From the NCBI GenBank assembly GCA_036898135.1, contig CM072526.1, forward strand, positions 7,294,224 to 7,358,223: a stretch of 64,000 bases of DNA, given 5' to 3'. This stretch comes from Oncomelania hupensis (lineage: Eukaryota; Mollusca; Gastropoda; Littorinimorpha; Pomatiopsidae). The first letter of the stretch is position 1. Each line of letters begins with the position of its first letter. The position numbers and the translations under genes were made by a program. The notes beneath the pieces are model-generated. The model saw only the letters and a program-made list of their open reading frames with translations. It ran no database searches and was not told the origin of the DNA. Shown piece after piece: positions 8,785-17,630 of the stretch.

Positions 8785-10063
8785 ATGGCAGAAGGTGGTG
8801 AAGCTCCGGATGAAGTGTTTAAACCTGATTTACCTAATGAAGACCACGACGTCACACTGCTTTCAATGGTAGGAGATGACATGAGCCAAACAAGACCAAG
8901 TATAGGAGAGAGAATTACGTCAAGTAACTGAAACCCAAAAAGCCAGAAAAATCAATAAATTTTACAATTACATCGAGCGCGAGTTACCGGATTATGTTAG
9001 TCCCAGCGACTTCGAACTAGACAAAAATAATCACTTGTTTATAAACACTATTGTATCCGGTAAAAAAGTGAGAGTACAGTTAACTATGTTAAAGAATCCT
9101 GATAAATTTTATGCGTGGTCTACTTTGAAAACTAAACTCCCAGTGACTGTAATACGATCATTGGGGCTTTCCGATAACAGAGCATTGCAATATCGCCAAG
9201 CAGTAGCTTCACTTCAACGAATAGATGCATCGTTACCACATTCAGAAATAGAACTACAAGACTTAACTGACTTAACTAGTTCTGCATTAGAAGCCAATAC
9301 AGAATTAACAACCTTACAAACAAATGAGGACACCAATATTGATCAGGTTATGGAAACTATCAATGACCCACCATTATTGCCACTGCGTGAACTTCAAGGC
9401 TTAGATAAAGCTTTACAATCTGTGAGAGGGGAGACAATGATGAATTTAGCCAAGCTCGGTGAGCTCGACAAACATATAGAAAAACAAAAAAATAAACTAG
9501 CAGAAGCTGATGACGCCAACTTAAGCATTGAGGTAAAACAGATGATCCAAAAGAGGCTCGCAGACCTTTACACAGAACGCGCTGCAAGGCTAGAAGCCTT
9601 ATCCATAAACAGAGAAAAATTAATAACTAATTTCGCCAGGATAAAAGAAACAGTGCATAAAATTTTACACGAAGACACTACACTTGCAGAAAGAATTCAA
9701 ACACTGTTCAGAGAGCAAGGTGTTACAATATTTAGCATTCTTACAGCTGTTGGGATGACAATAAGCACACTAGTCTTAGCACTGACTAGAACCGTAGGCA
9801 TCAGTGCCGGTGGACCTGGCGTACCTGGTGTACCTGGCGGTAGTCCGGTTAAAGACTGGATTAAAAAGACGTTACAAAGCATAGCTAACTTATTGAAACG
9901 CCTAGGTGACAAACTTGTAGACGCACTTCCAGGAATATTAGGTTCTGTATTTTCATGGATATTTAATACTGCTTCTAAAGTTGTGGTTTGGGCGTCTGAA
10001 CATCTGTGGTCTTTGTTTATAATAATATTACTCTGGCAACTTAAAATAGTAAATCCCAATTAA
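8785..10063 (+). pseudogene. Polinton coiled-coil/membrane structural protein, frameshifted near 8911
   Basis: The ATG at 8785 (after TTATATTTAAAA) opens an acidic 48-codon frame that stops at 8931. A second frame is open from just after the tag at about 8906 and runs to 10063. Its first ATG is internal, at 9089. The shift coincides with a GAGAGAGA run at 8909-8916, an obvious slippage site. The joined protein would be about 420 residues. It has long coiled coil at about residues 150-260, a hydrophobic stretch, a short collagen-like Gly-Pro-Val block (GGPGVPGVPGG), an amphipathic segment and a C-terminal anchor (LFIIILLWQL). It resembles the long minor structural proteins of Polintons. Divergent from the capsid gene with a 32-bp gap. 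Confidence 0.6.
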
Positions 10064-10333
10064 CCCAGCAAGCAATAAACCCCCTGTAAGCGCTAGACGC
10101 GAAACCCCATGATCAATTACCAGCAGGCCTGGCAGGTCCGGCAAGCTTGGTGGGCTTGGCAAGCTTGGTAGGCTTGGCAGGCTCGGAAGTGGTAGCGAAC
10201 TTAAAGGTTCATTATTAGGCCTAGCAGTAAATACCGTATTTGCTGTATTCACTGTATTCACTGTATTCACTGTGTTCACTGTATTTATTGTAGGACTAGT
10301 GGTTTTTGTACCCTGGCAAGCCAGGGTACACAT
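10028..10333 (-). CDS. Polinton proline-rich tail-anchored small protein, 101 aa (tentative)
   Basis: The N-terminus has five near-identical NTV triplet repeats, then a Pro-Ser-Leu repeat region (SLPSLPSLPS) and a C-terminal membrane segment (LALTGGLLLAGLIGIYYF). This organisation parallels other tail-anchored Polinton proteins here. It overlaps the 3' end of the 8785-10063 gene by 36 bp, converging. Part of the low-complexity sequence could be chance translation of a GC-rich minisatellite. The opposite strand of the same block also reads as Gly-rich, so coding strand is not certain. Confidence 0.4.
   Translation of the reverse strand: MCTLACQGTKTTSPTINTVNTVNTVNTVNTANTVFTARPNNEPLSSLPLPSLPSLPSLPSPPSLPDLPGLLVIDHGVSRLALTGGLLLAGLIGIYYFKLPE
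10310..10326. other. Short hairpin (CCCTGGC-AA-GCCAGGG)
   Basis: A 7-bp perfect stem with a 2-nt centre at the 5' end of the minus-strand small gene. It could be a structural or protein-binding site; nothing more is visible. Confidence 0.5.
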
Positions 10334-10365
10334 GATGCTGTTTAAAATATAGACAGAGAGAACTT

Positions 10366-10586
10366 TTGTCTGCGAGTTTCATTTGGACGATGATACCTCC
10401 CCATATCCCCCTTGATACCTCACCATACCCCCCCCCTGATATCTCCCCGTCCCTCCCCATGATGCCTCATCATACCACCTTGATACCTCCCCGAACCCAC
10501 TTGATACCTCCCCATACCCCCTTGATACCTTCTATACCCCCTTGGTTCCTACCTGTACCCTCCTTGATACTTCCCCATTGATCGTT
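10366..10586 (+). repeat. C-rich minisatellite, unit about 20 bp (CTTGATACCTCCCCATACCC)
   Basis: About ten degenerate tandem copies of a TTGATACCTCCCC-type unit. No coding signal on either strand beyond a repetitive frame. Confidence 0.8.
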
Positions 10587-10723
10587 TCGCAGGTATGGAT
10601 GAAAGGAATCGACCATCACCATACCCCCTTATATATACCCGTATCCCCGTTATGCCTACCCATGCCCCTTTAAACCTACCCGTAGCCCCCTTTTACCTAC
10701 ACGTACCACCCCATCCCGATCCT

Positions 10724-10782
<59 letters not shown>

Positions 10783-11160
10783 TTGAATATAGAATAATAC
10801 AAATAGAAATCATAAAAAAACACCAAGGTTTTAAAAGAAAATTTGATATAAGATATAATAATAATAATTTATTATTATTAGTTTATAAATAATAATAATA
10901 ATAATAATTTATTATTATTAGTTTATAAATAATAATAATAATAATAATAATAAATTAAAGGTAAAAAGCCTAAATTAAAAAGAAAAATATCCATATTTTA
11001 GTGATACTTTCCCGTTGATCGTTTCGCAGGTATGGATGAAAGGAATCGACCATCACCATACCCCCTTATATATACCCGTATCCCCGTTATGCCTACCCAT
11101 GCCCCTTTAAACCTACTTGTAGCCCCCTTTTACCTACATGTACCACCCCATCCCAATCCT

Positions 11161-11166
<6 letters not shown>
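10586..11166 (+). repeat. Duplicated 145-bp block, each copy followed by an AAT microsatellite
   Basis: The block starting GATCGTTTCGCAGG at about 10580 is repeated nearly perfectly at about 11014. Each copy ends in CCTTGGTAATAAT and runs into an (AAT)n array. The spacing is about 435 bp, so this is a higher-order tandem duplication. Confidence 0.85.
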
Positions 11167-11216
<50 letters not shown>

Positions 11217-11333
11217 TTGAATATAGAATAATAGAAATAGAAATAAGAAAAAACACCAAGGTTTTAAAATAAAATTTGATATAAGATATTATAATTGTTA
11301 TAATAATAATAATTATTATTATTATTAGTTTAT

Positions 11334-11365
<32 letters not shown>

Positions 11366-11415
11366 ATAATAATTATATTGAATATAGAATAATATATTAT
11401 TATTATTATTAGTTT

Positions 11416-11456
<41 letters not shown>

Positions 11457-11463
11457 TAATAAA

Positions 11464-11497
<34 letters not shown>

Positions 11498-11545
11498 TTA
11501 ATAATAATAACAATAATAATAATAATAATAAATTAAATGTAAAAA
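10728..11545 (+). repeat. AAT/TTA and TAG trinucleotide microsatellite tract
   Basis: (AAT)n at 10728-10781, 11166-11213 and 11415-11535, with inverted ATT runs between them and a (TAG)n run at about 11337-11364. The inverted AAT/ATT runs can fold back on each other. Confidence 0.9.
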
Positions 11546-11602
11546 GTCTAAATTTAAAAAAAAATCCATATTGTAGTGTAAAAAAAAAAAAGTAAAAAAA
11601 TA

Positions 11603-11680
11603 TATGGCCCGCGTGAGTATCGATCTTGGGTCGCCCGAAACCGTAGGCGAAAGATTAAACCATTAAGCTACGAAGGCTTT
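11603..11680 (-). other. tRNA-like sequence with pol III boxes (pseudo-tRNA or SINE head)
   Basis: On the minus strand, TAGCTTAATGG fits the A box. GATCGATAC fits the B box in 8 of 10 positions. The ends (GCCTTCG and CGCGGGC) can pair with one mismatch and one wobble, and T runs follow. The anticodon arm does not fold into a normal 7-nt loop, so I treat it as a pseudogene or tRNA-derived SINE start, not a functional tRNA. Confidence 0.4.
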
Positions 11681-11689
11681 GTAGAAAAA

Positions 11690-11967
11690 CCATGAATTTT
11701 TTGGTCTATATGGGAAAACGTGCTGAAACCTCAATTTGTTTTTTAATGGAAGCGCGCGGAATGAGGCTATTGCAGTTTGTGGACATTTTGTTTATTTATT
11801 TATCTCAGAAACGGTTAAACGTTCGGTAAGGAAATGTCGGCTATAACGATTTGGGTGGTTTTGAGCACACAGCAGGCCGATAAGCATCTCTCAGCACCTG
11901 CCCAGATCAGCGTCCATAGGAGACAAACTTTATAGTAGTGGCGAAGAAGGACTTCCGGCTAAGCAAT
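11690..11967. other. Unassigned non-coding stretch between tRNA-like sequence and structural genes
   Basis: No ORF or repeat that I recognise. It ends in ATTTATATATATAGATT just before the stop of the next minus-strand gene. It may be the body of an inserted SINE-like element together with the flanking satellites. Confidence 0.35.
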
Positions 11968-12994
11968 TTATATATATAGATTGTAGCCTATATGAAACTG
12001 AGGGTTGGCAATCACTATATTGTTGTTGTAGTTTGATATAGTTCCTATTCTAAGCTGAAGGTCTGAAGGCAACATATACAGTCCTAAACCTATTACGTAA
12101 TCTACTTTCGATCTTGCATACTTTAAAGTGTCCTGATATCTTTTAATACTCGCGGGTAAATCTACTGCCGAATTAATAGAATCTTCAATGTTGGCTAGAA
12201 ACTGCTTTTGTGCATCGAAGCTAGTTCCTTCCCCAATGATATTACTTCGTGTTTCTGCTTGAGACCCCAGAATGCACCACGCATACGTACAAACAGATTC
12301 ATTCAGCCTTTCCACCCCACTTTGGGTAAAAACCGTTTGATGTGTCTAATATAAAAGTGCTGTATGCTGTACTTTGTTTTTGTCTGATATACAGTAAAGG
12401 AACCTGGCTGTTGTGGTTAAATGATGTAAATCCAGGTACGTAAGGCCCCGTGTATAAATTACCTACAGCGTATATAAATAAAGTTCCCATCCCATGATTG
12501 AGGTCTAGTTTTTGTCTGAAGTCTGTTTTAGTATCAATTCCGAATTCATTGCACAACCTTTGATACGCTTTCTTGTCAAAGCCGTTGTTAAAGGGATTAA
12601 AGTTTTTGTCTGTAGGTAACGGAACCTGAAGTTCAGACAACACCCATCTCACTTGATAATACAAATGGAACAGATAAATAGACTTCAACATAGGATCTGG
12701 GTGATTAAGGTGATGAACGTAAGAAACTCCGCAACCAGTTGTAGCGCATGACACGGCAAAATTAATTTGATTCTGAAAGAACTGCATACCCCCGTTGTTT
12801 AGCCATTGGTTAGCTAAAAAGTCGCTCGTAATGTCTGGGTTGAGGTAATGATTAAAAATATTATGGGGGATAGTTTCGAAATGGACGTTGGCTGCCACAG
12901 CTATTGTCAGCTTGGTTAGGTCGACTGCTTTTTCGTAATAATAAGGCCCTGTAGTATACTTTGCAGCTTTGTTATATTTATAAGGCGCATACAT
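11968..12994 (-). pseudogene. Polinton structural protein, frameshifted near 12305
   Basis: The ATG at 12994 (after TATAATAAAAATG) opens a frame to about 12299. The rest continues in another frame from about 12315 to 11968. The joint falls in a short C/T-rich run at 12305-12318. The joined product would be about 340 residues. It is aromatic and Asn-rich without coiled coil, with a Cys pair (SCATTGCG) and a final segment rich in Asn/Ile. It looks like a capsid-type protein conserved in Polintons, but I cannot assign it to penton or another role. Divergently paired with the gene at 13014 across a 19-bp A/T-rich gap. Confidence 0.5.
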
Positions 12995-13013
12995 TTTTAT
13001 TATATAAAAAAAT

Positions 13014-13677
13014 ATGTTTGTAAATTTCGAATCTGTAAAATCAGGCGTGCCCATTGAACTTCAGCATCCTATTGACAACAAAAACAGCGACCTTAACGTA
13101 ATCCTTCACGAAATATTCTACACGGTTAAATGGTTAAATATTAGTCATAATCTAAACAACAACTGGATAATGATTAATAAAAAAGGCACTTTATTCATGC
13201 CGGCTATTATGACTTCTGCAGACTTACTGAAGAATTGTTTAAACCTCATTCGATTGAAGCAAAAATGAACCCTGCAAACTTGATAGTAACTTTAACTTTC
13301 CATAAAACCCAGCATAAAGACATTACCAGCGTTACACTTGCAATGAATTATCTTTATCTGACAGCTCCAGCACCGTCGGCAGTTCTATAAGATTTATTGG
13401 ATCAAACCCTATAAATTTGTTAATTAATAATAGATTGTTTGTGTACCTACCTCAACTGAAGACATCGGAAAACTTAGTAAACGGAACTCCTAGTACACTG
13501 CTAAGGATAATCTCAACTCAGAGAGAATCTTACTGCAATCCAGTTTCATTAAAATTTCTGCCTCAAAAACGCCACTTAAGTCAGGACTATCATACTAGTT
13601 TCTGCTTCAAAATAACTAACCAAAACAACGAAATTGTAGACTTTGAAGATCTTACAATTATTCTTGAGATAAAATAA
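13014..13677 (+). pseudogene. Polinton structural gene, broken by frameshifts and stops
   Basis: An 84-codon frame at 13014-13268 and a second frame ending at 13677 belong to one gene by spacing and order. The middle (13268-13350) is open only with frame changes. The second frame is readable back to about 13340 without an ATG. The product would be about 220 residues with beta-rich character and many hydrophobic and Asn residues (YLPQLKTSENLVNG near the middle). Function unrecognised; a jelly-roll minor capsid protein is conceivable from position only. Confidence 0.45.
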
Positions 13678-13706
13678 AGTTTAATTTTAATATATTTAAA
13701 AATACA

Positions 13707-14570
13707 ATGTCAATCGGCCCCCAAATTCCAGTAACCTGTCCTACCATTGAACTGAAAGACTTAGCAGACACAATTGACTTTGATGCTAGTGCTAATGTTG
13801 GGTCTATTTACGGTTTCGAATTTACACAAAATGGATATTATAAACGAGCGCTAGTGCCGGCAGTGCCGCAAGTGCCACCGCCAGTACCGCCAGAAAAACC
13901 ATCTATCGATCAGCTAAAGGACTTTAATGCCGGTAAAGTAGATCCCGATTTTAAGTATGCTATTACTAAACGAGAAAATACCTGGTCTTTAACACCTATA
14001 GACACAGAATTAGATTGGCTTATTAAATTCAAGTGCGAAAGCCCTTACACTTTTATGGGACCAGACAATAAATTTAAGAAAATTATTAACGCCGGGCCTA
14101 TGTTAGTTAGTCTAGTGCCGGATGAAACTAATCGAGAAAACGTACAAATCAAAGCCTACAAAAAAAGCAACTATGTTTTACATAAGCGTGATGCAGCCGG
14201 GAAAAATGTCAGAGTTGTTCTGCAGCCTCCTTTACAGCTAGGTAGCGCAGCTATGATAGTACTGGACATAATTGCTCACAGGCCTACGCAGAGAAATGTT
14301 AATGTAATTCCGTAAGTGTCTCTAAGTTGGGCTGATTTAGATGAGGATCCCAGACGAGTTACAGTATTTATGAAAAAAAGAGAAAATGAAAATCAGTATT
14401 CCGTATTTACTTCATCACCCAAGATAACTTTTGTTCCTGTTCCAAATCCTATTGACAGAATAGCGCAAATTAGCCTAGACAACGTAGATCTGTTAGCATT
14501 TTATTTCAGCGATCAGATATTTTCTGATAGTCAAATAGAATATTTTGCTAATAAACTAAAATCAAGTTAA
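13707..14570 (+). CDS. Polinton protein of unknown function with in-frame stop at 14313-14315
   Basis: A 202-codon frame (13707-14315) is followed without frame change by an open frame to 14570 (84 codons) lacking an ATG start; its first codon after the stop is GTG. The simplest reading is one protein of about 287 residues cut by a TAA nonsense mutation. A separate downstream gene or stop readthrough are alternatives. The N-terminal part has a Pro/Val-rich hinge (about residues 51-66), then beta-rich sequence. The C-terminal part ends in an acidic, aromatic segment. The start is preceded by ATATATTTAAAA. No family recognised. Confidence 0.5.
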
Positions 14571-14603
14571 TTAATAAAAAGCCTTTTTTTTCACACTAAA
14601 AAT

Positions 14604-15191
14604 ATGGCGACAAAATTGTATCCTGCTATAGTGGAAGCAGTAGAGGATGAACAACCAATGCAACCCAGTGCTCCAACGTTAGACTTAAGTAATGTTCAAA
14701 CGTTCAGGTTGGAAGAAATAAAAAAAGTTAGGACTCAAATTGAATCAGATATCCAAAAGTACTCTAGATGCAGAGGAAGGTATTCCGGTGCTTATAGCGG
14801 AATAAATTACGTGTCTACTGGTCTAAATGTTATTAATGCAGCGGAAGCTGCTATCAGCGTGGGATTATTGGTGACTGGAATTGGTATACCAATTAGTATT
14901 GGATTAGGGGTTGCTGCCGGATTATCTTCAGTGATGTCAGTTCTACTTGGTGTAATTAATACTAAAGTATCTAAGAAACTAGAAAAACACGACCTCATTT
15001 CTAGCCTGGCGATAGCTAAACTTACTAGCATGAACTTAATAATTTCTAAAGCTCTAGAAGACACTCAGATTACAGACCAAGAGTTTGTAATTATCCAGCA
15101 AGATTTTGAAGAATATAAAAAGTTGAAGCACGACATACAATCTAAATCTAGGTCTGCACCTGTTAATGTAGAAGAAATTAAAAAAAATTAA
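14604..15191 (+). CDS. Polinton membrane protein, 195 aa, C-terminus probably frameshifted
   Basis: Acidic N-terminus, coiled-coil segment (about 33-55), a long hydrophobic Gly/Ile/Val-rich region (about 72-118) that can form two membrane helices, then a charged helical C-terminus. The frame ends after an A-run at 15179-15187. The adjacent frame continues for 26 more charged residues to 15265 (EEGRLLGRKEQLDALKKK-like), strongly suggesting a 1-nt slip in the A-run. No family recognised; it may be a virion membrane-active protein by analogy only. Confidence 0.55.
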   Translation: MATKLYPAIVEAVEDEQPMQPSAPTLDLSNVQTFRLEEIKKVRTQIESDIQKYSRCRGRYSGAYSGINYVSTGLNVINAAEAAISVGLLVTGIGIPISIGLGVAAGLSSVMSVLLGVINTKVSKKLEKHDLISSLAIAKLTSMNLIISKALEDTQITDQEFVIIQQDFEEYKKLKHDIQSKSRSAPVNVEEIKKN

Positions 15192-15316
15192 TAGAAGAAG
15201 GGAGACTACTGGGACGGAAGGAGCAGCTAGATGCTTTGAAGAAAAAGCTTGGCGCTTCAGAATAAATACAGTTAACATTTACTCAAGCCTTACAGGCCTT
15301 GCTGGCATTCCAGGCC

Positions 15317-16225
15317 TTACGGGTCCTGCAGGCCTTCCAGGCCTTCCTCCTTACTCATAGTCGTAGTCATATTCATAGTAGTAGTTTCTACCTGTAATTT
15401 ATAGTGGCCTAGAGTGTATGCGAACTCTTTAGTTACCCTTACCCGCTTTGTGTCATTAGCGCATAATGTTTTTTTGGTCGTAACTGCAGTGGATAGAACA
15501 TGGTTTTTAGACTTTATAGTTGTGTTAGGGTATGGTTTAACTTCTTTCCCATCTAAGGCTTCCAAGTAGTTTTCGTGTCTGATATCTCTGTTTTTTATTG
15601 CAGCTTTTTGGGTGCCTTTTGCTTTTGAAGATTCTCCCGATTCGTGTTTAATACTGTACTGCTTAGATCGTAGTCCTGCGTATTCTTCTATTAGTTTCCC
15701 GTTCATTTCATCTTTCATCAAACCGATTTTCTTTTGGTTTGTTTTGCTGTACAAAGGATGGGTATCAGGGTAGTCACTAGTATCGTAATGTTGTAGTTCC
15801 GATTCTAAGTCTTTATAAATGTCTTCAGTAGGGATGTCTAGTATAAGGGAGTCTGTGTCTGTGTATAAAACTCTGGCCTCCGGGTATTTAGGTTTAAAGT
15901 AATCGTAGTAAAATTCGAACATTAGTAATTTAGAAAGGTCAAGAATAGTCATCCCCATAAACACTGGTTTGTCTAGATTAACTTGCGTGGTTTTCATGGT
16001 AACTGCATACAGGGAGTCATGAAACTCTTTGTAACCAAGGTATTGAGGTTTAGATGTTAATTTAATTGCTTGATTGGGTGATGTAATTAGCCTGACGTCT
16101 TTTCGCTTGTATGGGTTCTCCATAGTTTTACCAAAACAGCTGTTATTCAGCAGCTTAAAGAAATCTTTTTCAAACGTAGATTGCGCTTGTTTTCTGAGCT
16201 CTGTGTTTTTATTGATGTACCCGGC
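15317..16225 (-). CDS. polB: Polinton DNA polymerase B, C-terminal part (polymerase motifs B and C)
   Basis: Contains motif B (LLNNSCFGKTMEN, about 30 codons in) and the catalytic motif C (YTDTDS), both typical of protein-primed family B polymerases. The rest is palm/thumb sequence and a basic C-terminus. It is the in-frame continuation of 17631-20147. The distance arithmetic (839 codons plus 303 including stop) keeps frame when the hAT-like insertion and one target copy are discounted. The ATG that seems to open this half is internal, not a true start. The very 3' end overlaps a Gly-Pro repeat read on the other strand. Confidence 0.88.
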   Translation of the reverse strand, partial: AGYINKNTELRKQAQSTFEKDFFKLLNNSCFGKTMENPYKRKDVRLITSPNQAIKLTSKPQYLGYKEFHDSLYAVTMKTTQVNLDKPVFMGMTILDLSKLLMFEFYYDYFKPKYPEARVLYTDTDSLILDIPTEDIYKDLESELQHYDTSDYPDTHPLYSKTNQKKIGLMKDEMNGKLIEEYAGLRSKQYSIKHESGESSKAKGTQKAAIKNRDIRHENYLEALDGKEVKPYPNTTIKSKNHVLSTAVTTKKTLCANDTKRVRVTKEFAYTLGHYKLQVETTTMNMTTTMSKEEGLEGLQDP

Positions 16226-16522
16226 CAAGACCAGGCCTGCCTACCGTTCCGGAATTTCCGGATTTGTCCCGGATATAAATAAATATTACAATTGGTTACG
16301 GAAAATACGGAAGTTTTTTTCGCGTTCCGGAAATTTAAAAAATTTCTGGAACACACTTTTTAAGCGTGCGTGTCGGGGAAAAAAAAAGACAAATGACGCG
16401 CGGTTTCAGTTCCGACAGTGGCCGAAGTCACAGAACACGATGATGACGCGGCCTTCCGAATGTTGCCGAACAGCTGTTTGAGCCGCACTGCGCATGGGCA
16501 TAGAAACTCGTTCGAATCGAAA

Positions 16523-17033
16523 ATGGCGTCAAAACGTAAGGTGCACGAGACAGATGATGAATTTTTCGATGAAACTGAAAGTGAATCCAAATCCCCTGGT
16601 GCCGGTGGTAAAAAGTCTACAAAGCGTCTGCAGCCTTACAGGGAGAAATACACCGAAAGATATCCGTGTATCAAACGTGGAAGTGTGGAATACAAGGTGT
16701 TTTGCACAATACGTGCCAGTGAATTCGGCTGCATGTACGGTGGTATGGATGACGTGAACCGGCATGTCGAGGGAAAGAAGCATTTGAAAAAAGAAGCGAG
16801 CTTGGAAAGTCTAAAAAAAAATTGACAAAACAAACCAAAAGTTGACTAGTTATTTTCCAAGTCAAGTTTCTAACCATGATTTGGACGTAATAAGAGCTGA
16901 AACCATGATGGTGGATCTCGTGGTCGAGCTAAATTTGCTGATGGCGTCATTGGACAAATTTAACAGAGGTTTCAAGCAGGTCTCCCAACCAAGTCCAAGT
17001 AGATTCAGTGGTATAGTGGAGTGGTGTACATAG
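16523..17033 (+). pseudogene. hAT transposase N-terminal fragment with BED-like zinc finger
   Basis: The frame from the ATG at 16523 encodes a basic/acidic N-terminus, then a finger with spacing C(T/I)...C and H...H ending NRHVEGKKHLKK, typical of hAT-type BED/TTF fingers. It stops at 16825. After a frame change, 16842-17033 continues with the SYFPS...DVIRAE-like segment that normally follows the finger in hAT proteins. The RNase H-like catalytic domain and the dimerisation domain are missing, so the product cannot transpose. The first ATG in the wider frame (16418) is less likely because it lies in the CpG-rich leader. Confidence 0.65.
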
Positions 17034-17126
17034 TGTAAATATAGCTAAAACTAGTAAAAGGTAAGCTTGCATGCATTTGATACTTTTAGTGTGACTGGGA
17101 TCCTGATGATTAAGTGCCAATTTCCT

Positions 17127-17127
<1 letters not shown>

Positions 17128-17171
<44 letters not shown>
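17128..17171 (+). repeat. (TAG)n microsatellite in hAT-like element 2
   Basis: About fourteen uninterrupted TAG triplets. Confidence 0.95.
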
Positions 17172-17173
<2 letters not shown>

Positions 17174-17630
17174 TAGGGACTAGATCATGGTGATCATTAA
17201 GCCTCACGGCTTATTTAATGTCCCATCTTTAGCACATATATTTCAGGTCTGATTTAAGCCGGCTCAAGACGCTCAACTATCAAAATCGTATTTTATAGAT
17301 TTTAAAATTTCTTGTTCATCAATAAGATTTTTAAAACTGTTTAAAGTTTTTGCCTGTTTAATATTTTGTGGAAGTTTGTTCCATAGACTGATAGAGGTGC
17401 AACTCTATTACTAAAAGTATGTTTTCTAAAATTAGTACGGCTATGCTTAATAAATAATTTGTTAACAGAGTTTCTTGTTATATCAAATTTGTTAAATTCA
17501 AATTCTTGCTCAGATTGCATGATTTTGGGTCCTTTGGACCCCACTACTTACTTGGGCGCATATTGGTCACCCTTGCTTGTCGGCCGTGCAAAATGTCCCT
17601 GAAGTTTCAAATCTTGGGTAGGCAGGCCTG

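Larger units (their letters stand above)
16232..17630. mobile_element. Non-autonomous hAT-like element 2 (1.4 kb) inside polB
   Basis: Termini CAGGCCTGCCTACC and exact complement at 17617-17630, flanked by CAAGAC at 16226-16231 and 17631-17636. It carries the start of a hAT transposase gene (zinc-finger region) in plus orientation and then loses the catalytic part. A CCGGAA-rich inverted-looking region lies near 16250-16345. Its ends differ from those of element 1, so the two are different families with the same 6-bp duplication length. Confidence 0.78.

Noticed and set aside
10728..11545. CRISPR-like array
   Set aside because: These are trinucleotide microsatellites and a two-copy duplication with no spacer structure, in animal DNA.
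11603..11680. Functional tRNA gene
   Set aside because: Boxes and acceptor fit, but the anticodon arm does not form a 7-nt loop and the T arm pairs poorly.
15283..15360. Separate collagen-like gene on the plus strand
   Set aside because: Only about 20 codons, overlapping the polB 3' end, no start codon; kept as an observation only.
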